A DNA stretch of 64,000 bases from the NCBI RefSeq assembly GCF_009671205.1, contig NZ_CP045309.1:3162001-3226000 (forward strand), read 5' to 3'. The position numbers were made by a program, and so were the translations under genes. The first letter of the stretch is position 1; every line of letters starts with the position of its first letter. Shown here in pieces: positions 36,692 through 45,375 of this stretch. Source of the stretch: Micromonospora terminaliae (GTDB taxonomy: Bacteria; Actinomycetota; Actinomycetes; Mycobacteriales; Micromonosporaceae). Below the pieces are notes generated by a model. That model searched no databases. It saw only the letters and a list, made by a program, of their open reading frames with translations, and was not told the DNA's origin.

Positions 36692-37039
36692 ATGGAACTG
36701 ATCGAGAAGTACCTCGCCGCCTGGAACACCACCGACCCCACCGCCCGCCGGGCCCTCATCGACGAGGTCTGGACCGCCGACGGGACGTACACCGACCCGC
36801 TGGCCGCCGTCGCGGGGCGCGACCAGATCGACGCGCTGATCGCCGCCGTGCAGCAGCAGTTCGCGGGGCTGGAGTTCCGCCTCGCCGGCCCGGTCGACGC
36901 GCACCACGACCTGGCCCGCTTCACCTGGCACCTCGGCCCGCGCGGCGAGGAGCCGATCGTCGTCGGCTTCGACGTCGCGGTCGTCACCGACGGACGGATC
37001 GCCACCGTGCACGGCTTCCTGGACCGGGTGCCGGCATGA
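36692..37039 (+). CDS. NTF2-like (SnoaL-type) small protein
   Basis: A 115-aa protein with an NTF2/SnoaL-like alpha+beta-barrel pattern: ELIEKYLAAWNTTDPTARRALIDEVWTADGTYTDPLAAVAGRDQIDALIAAVQ and a final DGRIATVHGFLDRVP. Such folds are isomerases, cyclases or binding proteins. The ATG at 36692 ends a 7-nt gap from TAGCGT, so it is probably leaderless; a GTG two codons earlier is less likely. It overlaps the MFS start by ATGA, suggesting modification and export of the same compound. Confidence 0.85.
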   Translation: MELIEKYLAAWNTTDPTARRALIDEVWTADGTYTDPLAAVAGRDQIDALIAAVQQQFAGLEFRLAGPVDAHHDLARFTWHLGPRGEEPIVVGFDVAVVTDGRIATVHGFLDRVPA

Positions 37040-38409
37040 CCGTCCTGGCCGCGCGGCCGGCGCCGGTCACCACCCCGGCCGCCGGGCCCGTCGGCTTCCT
37101 GCCGGTCCTGCTGACGGCCACGTTCATGACCGCCATCGACGCGTTCATCGTCAACGTGGCGCTGCCGGTGATGCAGCGCGACCTGCACGCCGGTCCGGCG
37201 GCGCTGGAGTGGGTGGTCGCCGGCTACGTCCTCGCGGTGGCCGCCGGCCTGGTGACCGGTGGCCGGCTGGGTGACCGGTACGGCCGCCGGCGGATCTTCG
37301 GGCTCGGCCTCGCGCTGTTCACCGGCGCCTCGGTGCTCTGCGGGCTGGCGCCCACCGCGGGCGTCCTGGTCGGCGCCCGGGTGCTGCAGGGGCTCGCGGC
37401 GGCGCTGCTCATGCCACAGGTGCTGGCCATCGTGCGGACCAGCGTGGCGCCGGCCGAGCAGCCCAGGGCGTTCGCCCGGTACGGCCTCACGATGGGCCTG
37501 GGCGCGGTCTTCGGCCAGCTGATCGGCGGCCTGCTCATCCGGGCCGACCTGTGGGGCCTGGACTGGCGGCTGTGTTTCCTCATCAACCTGCCGGTCGGGG
37601 TGGTGGCGCTGGCCCTCCTCCGCCGGGTGCCCGAGTCCCGCCAGCCGGCCACCCGCCTCGACCTGCCCGGCGCGGTGCTGGTCAGCGCGGCGCTGGTGGC
37701 GCTGGTGCTGCCGCTGGTGGAGGGACGCGAACAGGGCTGGCCCCTGTGGACGTGGCTGAGCCTGGCCGCCTCGGCGCCGCTGTTCGCGCTCTTCGTGGCG
37801 ACCCAGCGGCGCAGCGCCCAGCCCATGGTGCACCTGTCGATGTTCCGGGAGCGGGCCTTCTCGGTGGGGCTGGTGGCGACCCAGGTGTTCTGGATGGGGC
37901 AGGCGTCCTTCTTCCTCATCCTGGCCCTCTACCTGCAGGTGGAGCGGGGCCTGTCGGCGCTGGAGTCGGGGATCGTCTTCACCGCCATCGGCGCCGGCTA
38001 CCTGGCCACCTCGACGTACGCCCACCGGATCGCCGCCCGGCTCGGCCGCCAGGTGGTCACCGTCGGCGCACTGATCATGGTGGTTGGCCTGTACGCCATG
38101 TGGGCGGCGGCCGGGCACGGAACCGGCTGGCTGGTGCCGGGGCTCGCCGTGGACGGCGTCGGCATGGGCATCGCGCTCGCGCCGCTCACCACCACCGTGC
38201 TGTCCCGGGTCAGCCCGCGGCACACCGGCGCCGCCGCCGGCGTGCTGGCCACCGTCAATCAGACCGGCAACGCGGTCGGGGTGGCCCTCATCGGCATCGT
38301 CTTCTACCAGGCCGCCGACCTGACCGGCGGGTTCCGGGCCGGGCTGGTCGCGCTCATCGCGCTCGAGCTGGCGCTGGCCGCCGTCATCCAACTGCTGCCG
38401 CGCCGCTGA
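37036..38409 (+). CDS. MFS drug transporter (DHA2, 14-helix type)
   Basis: A 457-aa permease with about 14 hydrophobic helices. Motif A is GGRLGDRYGRRRIFGLGLALF between helices 2 and 3; motif C-like GLTMGLGAVFGQLIGGLL is in helix 5, and DWRLCFLINLPVGVVAL is typical of EmrB/QacA proteins. It exports small hydrophobic compounds using proton motive force. It is translationally coupled to the NTF2-like gene and probably controlled by the divergent LuxR regulator. A 15-bp hairpin follows the stop. Confidence 0.93.
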   Translation: MTVLAARPAPVTTPAAGPVGFLPVLLTATFMTAIDAFIVNVALPVMQRDLHAGPAALEWVVAGYVLAVAAGLVTGGRLGDRYGRRRIFGLGLALFTGASVLCGLAPTAGVLVGARVLQGLAAALLMPQVLAIVRTSVAPAEQPRAFARYGLTMGLGAVFGQLIGGLLIRADLWGLDWRLCFLINLPVGVVALALLRRVPESRQPATRLDLPGAVLVSAALVALVLPLVEGREQGWPLWTWLSLAASAPLFALFVATQRRSAQPMVHLSMFRERAFSVGLVATQVFWMGQASFFLILALYLQVERGLSALESGIVFTAIGAGYLATSTYAHRIAARLGRQVVTVGALIMVVGLYAMWAAAGHGTGWLVPGLAVDGVGMGIALAPLTTTVLSRVSPRHTGAAAGVLATVNQTGNAVGVALIGIVFYQAADLTGGFRAGLVALIALELALAAVIQLLPRR

Positions 38410-38418
38410 CGCCGATCG

Positions 38419-38452
38419 CACCGGCCGCCGTCCACCCGGACGGCGGCCGGTG
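38419..38452. terminator. 15-bp perfect stem-loop between two MFS genes
   Basis: CACCGGCCGCCGTCC (38419-38433) pairs exactly with 38438-38452 over a 4-nt loop. It is placed between convergent transporters and probably works in both directions. Confidence 0.8.
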
Positions 38453-38516
38453 GCGTCGAGCAGCCGGACGGTCAGCCGTCGCCGACGGGTTCCCGCTCCG
38501 TCCGGCGGCGGAGCGG

Positions 38517-39761
38517 TCAGCCGTCAGCGACGGTTCCCGGTCGCCGTCCGGCCGGCAGCAGGAGAGCGCCGGCCCCGGCCCCGACGAGCTGGCAGGCGGC
38601 GATGGCGGCGAGCAGCGGTGCGGGGCCGTGGGCGGTCGCCAGGCCGGCGACGGCCGCCCCGGCGGCGGCCGCGGTCACCTTGATTCCCGCGCCGAGGGTG
38701 AAGACCTGGGTCCGGACCGCCGGCGGGGCCTCGCGGTCCCGGACCGCGAAGAGCGCGACGATGACGGGACTGCCGATGAGGCCGGCCAGCGCGAACAACA
38801 GCAGGAGCGGCCACTTCCCGGGCAGCGCCGCGGTCAGCAGCAGCGGCGCCGCCATGGCGCCGGTGCAGATCAGCAGGACCCGCTCCGGGCGCCGGTGGAG
38901 CACCCGTAGCCGGAGGCAGAGCAGCGCCCCGGCCAGGCCACCGCCCGCGGTGGCGGACATGATGAGGCCGGTCAGGGCCGGCTGGTCCGTGTGGATGGCC
39001 ACCGACGCGGCGGCGACGGGCAGGGCGCCCAGCCCGAGCTGGCTGAGCCCGGAGGTGACGGTCACCGCGCCGAGTCGGCGCCGCCGCACGAGCACGCTCA
39101 ACCCGCCGAGCGACGCGGTCGTCCGGGACGGGCGACGGCCCCGCGCCCGGACGGGAAGGGGAAGGGCCAGGAAGGCGAGGGCGCCCGCCAGGACGCAGAG
39201 CCCGAGGACGACGAGCGACCAGGACGCGCCGAGGGCGCCCGCGACGACAGCCGCCACCGCGGGTCCGGCGATCCCCGCGACGCCGTAGGTGGTGGAGTCC
39301 AGGACGAAGGCACGGGGCAGGGTGCCCGGCGCGAGCTCGGACAGCAGGCTGCTGAGGCCACCCAGCAGCAGCGGAGCGACGCAGCCCGCGACGATCAGCA
39401 GCGCCGCTGCCGCCGCCGTGAACCGGCCGATCAACTCCGCCGCTCCGGCCAGACACAGGGCGTACGTCGCGAAGGCCGCCGCGTAGAGCGGCTTACGGTG
39501 CCGTACGCCGTCCGCGGCGGCGCCGGCCACCGGGGCCGCGACCACGTGCGGGATCATCAACGCCGCGATCAGCAGGCCACCGAGGCTCGCCCGTCCGGTC
39601 CGTTCCAGGGCGACCAGCACGACCGCCACCCGGGCGCCCTCGTCGGCCAGCCGGGCGGTGACCGCGGCGGCCAGGTAACGCGCCAGCACCCGGTGTTCCG
39701 CCGCGGGTGCCGGCGTCGCGGCGACCGTCGGGACCGGGGCGGATGTCGATGGAGCGGTCAC
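38517..39761 (-). CDS. MFS transporter (12-helix type)
   Basis: A 414-aa membrane protein with about 12 helices: YLAAAVTARLADEGARVAVVLVAL (helix 1), GGLLIAALMIPHVVAAPVAGAAADGVRHRKPLYAAAFATYALCL (helices 2-3 with a degenerate motif A, GAAADGVRHRK). The second half begins after the basic loop near 208-225. The substrate is unknown; an exporter is likely by family. The GTG start at 39761 has only weak upstream signals. It is separated from the upstream TPR gene by a strong hairpin, so it probably has its own promoter. Confidence 0.85.
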   Translation of the reverse strand: MTAPSTSAPVPTVAATPAPAAEHRVLARYLAAAVTARLADEGARVAVVLVALERTGRASLGGLLIAALMIPHVVAAPVAGAAADGVRHRKPLYAAAFATYALCLAGAAELIGRFTAAAAALLIVAGCVAPLLLGGLSSLLSELAPGTLPRAFVLDSTTYGVAGIAGPAVAAVVAGALGASWSLVVLGLCVLAGALAFLALPLPVRARGRRPSRTTASLGGLSVLVRRRRLGAVTVTSGLSQLGLGALPVAAASVAIHTDQPALTGLIMSATAGGGLAGALLCLRLRVLHRRPERVLLICTGAMAAPLLLTAALPGKWPLLLLFALAGLIGSPVIVALFAVRDREAPPAVRTQVFTLGAGIKVTAAAAGAAVAGLATAHGPAPLLAAIAACQLVGAGAGALLLPAGRRPGTVADG

Positions 39762-39798
39762 GACCTGGCTGCTTACCCTCCCGCGCGGCGCTCACGCG

Positions 39799-39841
39799 GC
39801 CCGGTCGTGCCCGACGGGAAGCTCGCCGGGCACGACCGGGC
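39799..39841 (-). terminator. 15-bp stem-loop between the TPR and MFS genes
   Basis: GCCCGGTCGTGCCCG (39799-39813) pairs exactly with 39827-39841; the loop is 13 nt. It sits downstream of the TPR stop on the minus strand. Confidence 0.75.
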
Positions 39842-39858
39842 CCGCCGGCCGGCGCCTC

Positions 39859-40365
39859 CTAGCGCTCCGTCTCCTCGGGCTCGACGAGCAGGCGGGCGTA
39901 GTTGGCCATGGACCGCTGGTAGCGAGGCAGGTGCGGGGCCAGGGCGGCGACCGCGACGGCGACCGCCTCCCGTTCCCGGCCCACGCTGGCCAGCGCCAGC
40001 GCGAGCGCGGCGCTGACCGCGTCGTCCAGTTCGTCGGAGGGCTGCTGCCGCTCGGCCGTCAGCAGCTCGACCGACTCCTCGGCCCGGCCCACGTTGCGCA
40101 GGGAGCTCGCCAGCTGGATCACCGAGCGCCGGCGGCGGATACCGGAGATGCCGCCGGCCAGCGCGGCGCGGTACAGCGGCACGGCCCGGTCGGAGTGGCC
40201 GGTGGAGTCGAAGGCGCAGGCGCGTTCGAACGCGGCCACCGGATCGCCGTCGGGCAGTTCGGCGGCGAGCGCGTCGACGCGCTTGCGGAATTCCTCGGGC
40301 TCGTGGTTGTCGATGGTGGCCCACAGCTCGGCGCTGCGCCGTTCCCAGTCCGGCGATGTCGTCAT
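39859..40365 (-). CDS. Tetratricopeptide-repeat protein
   Basis: A 168-aa helical protein with TPR-like repeats (AAFERACAFDSTGHSDRAVPLYRAALAGG, RSVIQLASSLRNVGRAEESVELLTAE, SAALALALASVGREREAVAVAVAALAPHLPRY). Proteins of this length and pattern are annotated only as TPR proteins and probably mediate protein contacts. It is divergent from a winged-helix regulator with a clear palindrome between them, so it may be a target of that regulator. Confidence 0.85.
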   Translation of the reverse strand: MTTSPDWERRSAELWATIDNHEPEEFRKRVDALAAELPDGDPVAAFERACAFDSTGHSDRAVPLYRAALAGGISGIRRRRSVIQLASSLRNVGRAEESVELLTAERQQPSDELDDAVSAALALALASVGREREAVAVAVAALAPHLPRYQRSMANYARLLVEPEETER

Positions 40366-40403
40366 GCGGGCGATGGTGGCCGGAGCGGGTAGGGTGCCGC
40401 CAG

Positions 40404-40425
40404 TGATTCGGCGAGGGCCGAATCA
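40404..40425. promoter_or_regulatory. TGATTCGGC inverted repeat, operator of the winged-helix regulator
   Basis: TGATTCGGC (40404-40412) and GCCGAATCA (40417-40425) form perfect 9-bp arms around GAGG. It lies 19 bp before the regulator ATG and 39 bp from the divergent TPR gene start, well placed to repress both. Confidence 0.75.
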
Positions 40426-40443
40426 TCGACCCCGAGGCGGAAG

Positions 40444-41460
40444 ATGGCGATCACCCTGCGGTTCGGCCCGGCCGACCTGATGCGCTGCCGGTTCGCCGTG
40501 TCGCCGGTGCTCGAGACGATCGAGGCCATCCGCCTGACCACCCCCGAGGACAGCCCCGGCTACCACCAGGGCTTCCTGCACGCGATGAAGCACCGCCTCG
40601 ACGCCCTGGACCTGCGGCCCGTCACGCTGCTGCAACCCCGGCGCGGTTACAGCCCGGACTTCCTCTCCCCGCCGCCCACCACGGCGCGCCCCCGGTTCGA
40701 GGAGGAGCTGGCGCGCGTCGAGGCGACGCCGCTCGACCGGGTGGCCGAGGAGGTCGCCCGCTCGCTGCGCGACACCCCGGGCGCGGCGCGGACGGCCGTG
40801 GGCCGGCGGCTGCTTGCCGACCCGGCCGACGCGCTGCGCCTGCTCACCGGGGTCGTCCGGGACGTGTGGCGCGAGGTGATCCAGCCGGCGTGGCCGAACG
40901 TCCGCGCCCTGCTCGACGCCGACGTGGCCTTCCAGAGCCGCCGGCTCGCCGAGGGCGGCCTCGACCGGCTCTTCGCCGAACTGCACCCCCAGCTGCGCTG
41001 GCACGACGGCGTCCTCACCCGCGACCGCGGCGACCACGAGGACCGCCGGCTCGCCGGCGAGGGCCTGCTGCTGATCCCGAGCGCGTTCAAGTTCGACCAG
41101 GTCCTGGTGATCCTCGACGAGCCGTGGCAGCCCACCGTGATCTATCCGGCGCGCGGCCTGGGCACCCTGTGGCAGTCGACGCGGGCTCCGGAGCTGGCGG
41201 CCGCCGGCCGTCTCATCGGACGCAGCCGCGCCATCCTGCTGGCGGGCCTGACCGAGCCGGTCAGCACCACCGTCCTGGCCCACCGGCACGCCCTCGCGGC
41301 CGGCACCGTCTCCCAGCACCTGACCGTGCTGCGCGACGCCGGGATGGTGGTGGGCGAGCGTCACGGCCACGAGATCCGGTACCGCCGCACGGCGCTGGGC
41401 AGCGCGCTGCTCAGCGGCGCGCTGCCCGCCTCCGCCACCGCGGGAGACCCTCGCTGGTGA
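40444..41460 (+). CDS. DUF5937/ArsR-type winged-helix regulator
   Basis: A 338-aa protein. The long N-terminal region (MAITLRFGPADLMRCRFAVSPVLETIEAIR...) is the DUF5937-type sensor typical of actinobacterial ArsR-like regulators. The C-terminal winged helix (about 255-325) has LTEPVSTTVLAHRHALAAGTVSQHLTVLRDAGMVVGERHGHEIRYRRT. It probably represses itself and the divergent TPR gene through the 9-bp inverted repeat upstream. GAGGCGGAAG precedes the ATG. The ligand is unknown. Confidence 0.87.
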   Translation: MAITLRFGPADLMRCRFAVSPVLETIEAIRLTTPEDSPGYHQGFLHAMKHRLDALDLRPVTLLQPRRGYSPDFLSPPPTTARPRFEEELARVEATPLDRVAEEVARSLRDTPGAARTAVGRRLLADPADALRLLTGVVRDVWREVIQPAWPNVRALLDADVAFQSRRLAEGGLDRLFAELHPQLRWHDGVLTRDRGDHEDRRLAGEGLLLIPSAFKFDQVLVILDEPWQPTVIYPARGLGTLWQSTRAPELAAAGRLIGRSRAILLAGLTEPVSTTVLAHRHALAAGTVSQHLTVLRDAGMVVGERHGHEIRYRRTALGSALLSGALPASATAGDPRW

Positions 41461-41514
41461 CGCCATGGAAGACGATCATCACGATGATGCCGAGGAGCCC
41501 GAGGAAAGGCCCGG

Positions 41515-41964
41515 TCAGGAGACGGCGGCCTTCACCAGCTCGGTGACCTGCTTCTCCACCGCCGGGCTCCACGTCCGGAGCGCGTACGACACCGGCCACA
41601 GGTCACCGTCGTCGAGGTTGGCCGTGTCCTGGAAGCCCAGGGTCGAGTAGCGGTAGTTGAACTTGCCGGAGTCCTGGAAGAAGACGACGATCTTGCCGGC
41701 CGCGTTCGCGTAGGCGGGCATCCCGTACCAGGTCTTCGGTGCCAGCTCCGGGGCGGCCGCGGTCACCGCCGCGTGGACACGCTCGGCGAGCGCCCGGTCG
41801 TCCGGCGCCATCTGCGCGATCCGGTCGAGGACCGCCTGCAGGTCGTCGGCCTTCTTGGCGCCCTTCTTGCCCTCGGCGCGCAGCTCGGCGGCGCGCTCCT
41901 TCATGGCGGCGCGCTCCTCGGCGCTGAAGCCGTCGGACACGGTGCTGGCGTTCTTCGCGGACAT
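41515..41964 (-). CDS. DUF1801-family protein
   Basis: A 149-aa protein. The N-terminal charged helix (FSAEERAAMKERAAELRAEGKKGAKKADDL) precedes a DUF1801/YdhG-like domain (VLDRIAQMAPDDRALAERVHAAVTAAAPELAPKTWYGMPAYANAAGKIVVFFQDSGKFNYRYSTLGF). The family includes the iron-delivery-like protein Fra of Bacillus, but the role of the actinomycete members is unclear. GAGGGAGCACGAGG precedes the ATG. It is convergent with the winged-helix regulator, 54 nt apart. Confidence 0.85.
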   Translation of the reverse strand: MSAKNASTVSDGFSAEERAAMKERAAELRAEGKKGAKKADDLQAVLDRIAQMAPDDRALAERVHAAVTAAAPELAPKTWYGMPAYANAAGKIVVFFQDSGKFNYRYSTLGFQDTANLDDGDLWPVSYALRTWSPAVEKQVTELVKAAVS

Positions 41965-42023
41965 CCTCGTGCTCCCTCTTCTCGTTCACGGCCCGGCGTG
42001 CTGCCGGCCGCCTGTGAAGAAGG

Positions 42024-43172
42024 CTAGGCGCGACCATCGGCGAGGTGCTTCTTGATTCCTGATCGGATGTGCGGGGCGTACGGCGGTGTCCGGCGTACCC
42101 GTGGGCCGCCCGGGTAGTCGGTGCCATGGGCCAGCAGCGCGCGCAGCTCGCGGACGGCCGCCCGCCCCGCGCGGTTCGCGCCCACGGTGCTCGCCGACGG
42201 TCCGTAGCCGACCAGGTGGATCCGGGGATCGGCGACCACCCGGGTGCCGTCCATGACGATGCCGCCGCGGGGGCCGCGCAGCCGCAGCGGGGCCAGGTGG
42301 TCCAGCGCCGGCCGGAAGCCGGTGCACCAGAAGATGACGTCCACGTCCTGGGCCGTGCCGTCGGGCCAGAGGACGCCGTCGGGGAGGATCCGGTCGAACA
42401 TCGGCCGGCGCCGGAGGAGACCGCGGTCCCGGGCCGCGACGAGCTGCGGTGTCCACGCCAGCTCGGTCGCGCTGGCGATGCTGCCCGGGGGCAGGCCGGC
42501 GCGGACGCGCGCGTCCACCGTGGCGACCACCTCGCGGCCGTAGTCCGGGGTGAACGGCCCCTCGCGGAACACCGGCGGGCGGCGGGTCACCCACGTCGTC
42601 GTCGCCGCGACGTCGGCGATCTCGGTCAGGAGCTGCACGGCCGACGCCCCGCCCCCGACGATCACCACCCGCTTCCCGGCGAACTCCGCCGGCCCGCGGT
42701 AGTGGGCGGTGTGCAGCTGGCGACCGCGGAACGTCTCCTGTCCCGGGTAGTACGGCACGAAGGGCCTGGTCCAGGTTCCCGTCGCGTTGATCAGTGCGCG
42801 GGTGGTCCAGGTGCCCTTGTCGGTCTCGACGAGGAGCCGTCCGTCGTCGGCGTCCCGGACGGCCGTGACGGCGACGGGCCGCCGCACGTCGAGATCGAAT
42901 TCGCGCTCGAAGGCGGCGAAGTAGGCCGGCACCGCGTCGGCGGCCGGCTCGTCCGGCGGTGGCGGCGTGAAGTGCAGTCCGGGCAGGTCGAAGATGCCGT
43001 GGACCGTCGCCATCCGCAGCGTCGGCCAGCGGTGCCGCCAGGCCCCGCCGGGCGCCGCGTCGGCGTCCAGGACGGCGAAGTCGAGACCGGAGGACCGCAG
43101 GTGGTAGGCGCTGGACAGGCCCGCCTGCCCCGCTCCGACAACCACCACATCCGTGTCCGGCACGTGCCCCAC
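42024..43172 (-). CDS. Flavin-containing monooxygenase-like NAD(P)/FAD oxidoreductase
   Basis: A 382-aa flavoprotein. The FAD motif VVVVGAGQAGLSSAYHL is at the N-terminus and the NADPH motif VVIVGGGASAVQLLTEIA near residue 170. FWCTGFRPALDHL is the ATG-like motif near 290, as in class B flavoprotein monooxygenases and putative oxidoreductase CzcO. The expected role is NADPH-dependent oxygenation of small organic substrates. The GTG start at 43172 has no clear ribosome site; a GTG three codons further is possible. It is divergent from the OsmC gene. Confidence 0.87.
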   Translation of the reverse strand: MGHVPDTDVVVVGAGQAGLSSAYHLRSSGLDFAVLDADAAPGGAWRHRWPTLRMATVHGIFDLPGLHFTPPPPDEPAADAVPAYFAAFEREFDLDVRRPVAVTAVRDADDGRLLVETDKGTWTTRALINATGTWTRPFVPYYPGQETFRGRQLHTAHYRGPAEFAGKRVVIVGGGASAVQLLTEIADVAATTTWVTRRPPVFREGPFTPDYGREVVATVDARVRAGLPPGSIASATELAWTPQLVAARDRGLLRRRPMFDRILPDGVLWPDGTAQDVDVIFWCTGFRPALDHLAPLRLRGPRGGIVMDGTRVVADPRIHLVGYGPSASTVGANRAGRAAVRELRALLAHGTDYPGGPRVRRTPPYAPHIRSGIKKHLADGRA

Positions 43173-43236
43173 AACGTCGCGGGCTCGGCAGGCCCTTCCC
43201 GCCGGCGACGGATCTCACAGCGGTAACGTGCCGGTC

Positions 43237-43677
43237 ATGAGTGCCGACACCTTCCGCTCGGTGGAGATCGAGCGCACCAGCGTGGGACGTTACGTCGTGC
43301 GGAACGCCCGCGGCGGGTCGATGTCGATGGGTACGGGTGACGACGGCGACTTCACGCCGGTGGAGCTGCTCCTGGCTGCCATCGGCGGGTGCACGGCGGT
43401 CGACGTGGACCTCATCACGAGCCGCCGCGCCGAGCCCGCCCAGTTCTCCGTCACGGTCACCGGCGACAAGATCCGGGACGAGACCGGCGGGAACCGGATG
43501 CGGAACCTCCGGGTCGAGTTCGCCGTGACGTTCCCGGCGGGAGCGGACGGCGACAGCGCGCGAGAGGCGCTGCCCCGGTCGCTGCGGCAGTCGCACGACC
43601 GGCTCTGCACCGTCTCGCGCACCGTCGAAACCGGCACTCCCGTCGAGATCGTCGACACGGGCTCCGGCGCGGACTGA
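43237..43677 (+). CDS. OsmC-family peroxiredoxin-like protein
   Basis: A 146-aa OsmC-fold protein: ELLLAAIGGCTAVDVDLITSRR carries the first redox Cys, and SHDRLCTVSRTVETGTPVEI the second. It reduces organic hydroperoxides or handles oxidised thiols. The ATG at 43237 lies 7 nt after TAACGT (43224-43229), so the mRNA appears leaderless. It is convergent with a DHFR-like reductase and divergent from a flavoprotein monooxygenase. Confidence 0.88.
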   Translation: MSADTFRSVEIERTSVGRYVVRNARGGSMSMGTGDDGDFTPVELLLAAIGGCTAVDVDLITSRRAEPAQFSVTVTGDKIRDETGGNRMRNLRVEFAVTFPAGADGDSAREALPRSLRQSHDRLCTVSRTVETGTPVEIVDTGSGAD

Positions 43678-43699
43678 GCCTTCGGCCCGTCCCCTGCGG

Positions 43700-44314
43700 C
43701 TACTTCGCTCCCGGCACCTGGTCGGTGACGTCGGCGTAGCCGACCTTCCCGGGTGCCGCAGCCGGCGTGTAGATCACCCGCAGCACGCCGGTGGGGAACG
43801 CCTCCGTCGCCGCCACCCCGAAGTGGTACGGGGTGTCGCCGTCGTCGAACAGCCTGCGGCCCTTGCGGGCGGCCACCGGGTGCACCAGCAGGCGCAGCTC
43901 GTCGACCAGCCCGGCCGCGAGCAGTTGCTGCACCACGGAGATCGACCCCGGGATGAGGATGCCCTTGCTGCCGGCGTCGGCCTTGAGCGCGGCGACGGCC
44001 TCGATCAGGTCGCCCTCGATCCGCTCGGAGTTGCGCCAGGAGAACTCCAGAGGCTGGCGCGACACGACCACCTTGCGCGTGTCTCCGAGCTGCTTGGCGA
44101 ACGGGGCGTCGTCCCCACCCGCGGCCTCGCGGTCCGGCCAGGCCCCGGCGAAGCTGTCGTACGTCACCCGGCCGATGAGCAGCACGTCCGCGGTGTCGTA
44201 GTCCTCGGTGACGGCGCGGCCCATGTTCTCGTCGAAGTACGGGAAGTGCCAGTCGGGGTCGATCTCGGCCACGCCGTCGGCCGAGATGAACAGCGTGGAG
44301 ATCACCTTTGCCAT
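43700..44314 (-). CDS. Dihydrofolate-reductase-like (RibD C-terminal-type) protein
   Basis: A 204-aa RibD_C/DHFR-like reductase: MAKVISTLFISADGVAEIDPDWHFPYFDENM, DVLLIGRVTYDSFAGAWP, TRKVVVSRQPLEFSWRNSERI, ILIPGSISVVQQLLAAGLVDELRLLVHPVAARKGRRLF. These stand-alone proteins bind NADPH, but their substrates are mostly unknown and they seldom act as true folate reductases. AAGGGA precedes the ATG at 44314; an upstream extension of the frame has no matching signal. It is divergent from an NmrA-like gene. Confidence 0.88.
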   Translation of the reverse strand: MAKVISTLFISADGVAEIDPDWHFPYFDENMGRAVTEDYDTADVLLIGRVTYDSFAGAWPDREAAGGDDAPFAKQLGDTRKVVVSRQPLEFSWRNSERIEGDLIEAVAALKADAGSKGILIPGSISVVQQLLAAGLVDELRLLVHPVAARKGRRLFDDGDTPYHFGVAATEAFPTGVLRVIYTPAAAPGKVGYADVTDQVPGAK

Positions 44315-44422
44315 CGCAAGGTCCCTTCGAGTCGGGTGCTGTCGACAGGTCGACCGTGGCAGCATCCCAAATTCGCCGGCCGGCCACCGTCCCGTACGCG
44401 CCGGGAAGCTCCCGTCGGCCGG

Positions 44423-44437
44423 ATCGGGTGACCCGAT
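44423..44437. promoter_or_regulatory. ATCGGGTGACCCGAT palindrome in a divergent promoter
   Basis: The 15-bp inverted repeat has 6-bp arms and a 3-bp centre. It lies in the 208-bp region between the DHFR-like and NmrA-like genes, a probable operator for an unidentified regulator. Confidence 0.5.
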
Positions 44438-44522
44438 TCCAGGACTGAGCACGTCGGCTCTGCCCTACCCTGGTTCCCGGCGCGTGGACGCGCCGCGCAC
44501 CGGGCCGAGACAGGAGCCAGAC

Positions 44523-45287
44523 ATGCGGGTGGCCGTCGCCGGCGCGTCCGGCAACATCGGGTCGCTGACCATGGCCGCCCTGCGCCGTCACGGCCACGAT
44601 CCGGTCCCGCTCAGCCGGTCCCACGGTGTCGACCTGGTGGCCGGCCGCGGGCTGGACGAGGCGCTGACCGGGGTCGACGTCGTCGTCGACGCGATCAGCG
44701 CGCCGCCGGCCGACCGCGAGGCCACCGCGGCCTACTTCGCCGCCGCCACCGGGAACCTGCTGCGAGCCGAGCGGGACGCCGGGGTCCGGCACCACGTCCT
44801 GCTCTCCATCGTCGAGGTGCACCGCATCGCCGGAACCGCGCACTACTCCGGCAAGCGGGAACAGGAGCGCCTCGTCTCGGCCGGCGACGTGCCGTGGACC
44901 ATCGTGCCGGTCACCCAGTTCTTCGACTTCGCCCTGACCGTCGCCACCTGGACGGCACGGGACGGGACGGCCTACCTCGCGCCGTTGCTCATCCAGCCGA
45001 TCGCGCCGGCCGACGTCGCCGAGGTGCTCGCCGAGGTGGCCGGTGGCCCGCCGCAGGGACGCCACCGTGACGTGGCCGGCCCGGACCGTCAGGATCTCGT
45101 CGACATGGCCCGCCGCACCCACCGGGCGCTCGGGCGCGAGATGCGGCTCGTTCCCACGTGGGAGTCGATCCTCGGCCCGGACATGGCGGGCAACGTGTTG
45201 CTGCCGGGGCCGGATGCCCGGACGGCGCCGACGACCTTCGACGACTGGCTGGCGGCCCAGGAGGCGGAGCAGGCCCGGGCCCGGTAG
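44523..45287 (+). CDS. NmrA-like/SDR-type NAD(P)-binding protein
   Basis: A 254-aa atypical short-chain dehydrogenase. The N-terminal [25 protein letters not shown] is the Rossmann motif GxxGxxG. The centre has HYSGKREQERLVSAGDVPWTIVPVTQFFDF, and the family Tyr-x3-Lys is YSGKR, slightly shortened. NmrA-like proteins sense redox state or act as quinone reductases. CAGGAGCCAG precedes the ATG. It may share regulation with the divergent DHFR-like reductase. Confidence 0.85.
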   Translation: MRVAVAGASGNIGSLTMAALRRHGHDPVPLSRSHGVDLVAGRGLDEALTGVDVVVDAISAPPADREATAAYFAAATGNLLRAERDAGVRHHVLLSIVEVHRIAGTAHYSGKREQERLVSAGDVPWTIVPVTQFFDFALTVATWTARDGTAYLAPLLIQPIAPADVAEVLAEVAGGPPQGRHRDVAGPDRQDLVDMARRTHRALGREMRLVPTWESILGPDMAGNVLLPGPDARTAPTTFDDWLAAQEAEQARAR

Positions 45288-45375
45288 CGACGGCGTTTGC
45301 CCCCGGAGGGCCCGGGAAGACGAAGGGCGACAGGGCGCGGGGCCGCCCGCGCCACCGCACCACGGGGAGGCCCAC

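Noticed and set aside
41411..41599. 62-aa minus-strand frame with a hydrophobic stretch (GPFLGLLGIIVMIVFHG)
   Set aside because: It overlaps the 3' ends of both the winged-helix regulator and the DUF1801 gene and has no ribosome site; the hydrophobic run covers only the 54-bp gap.
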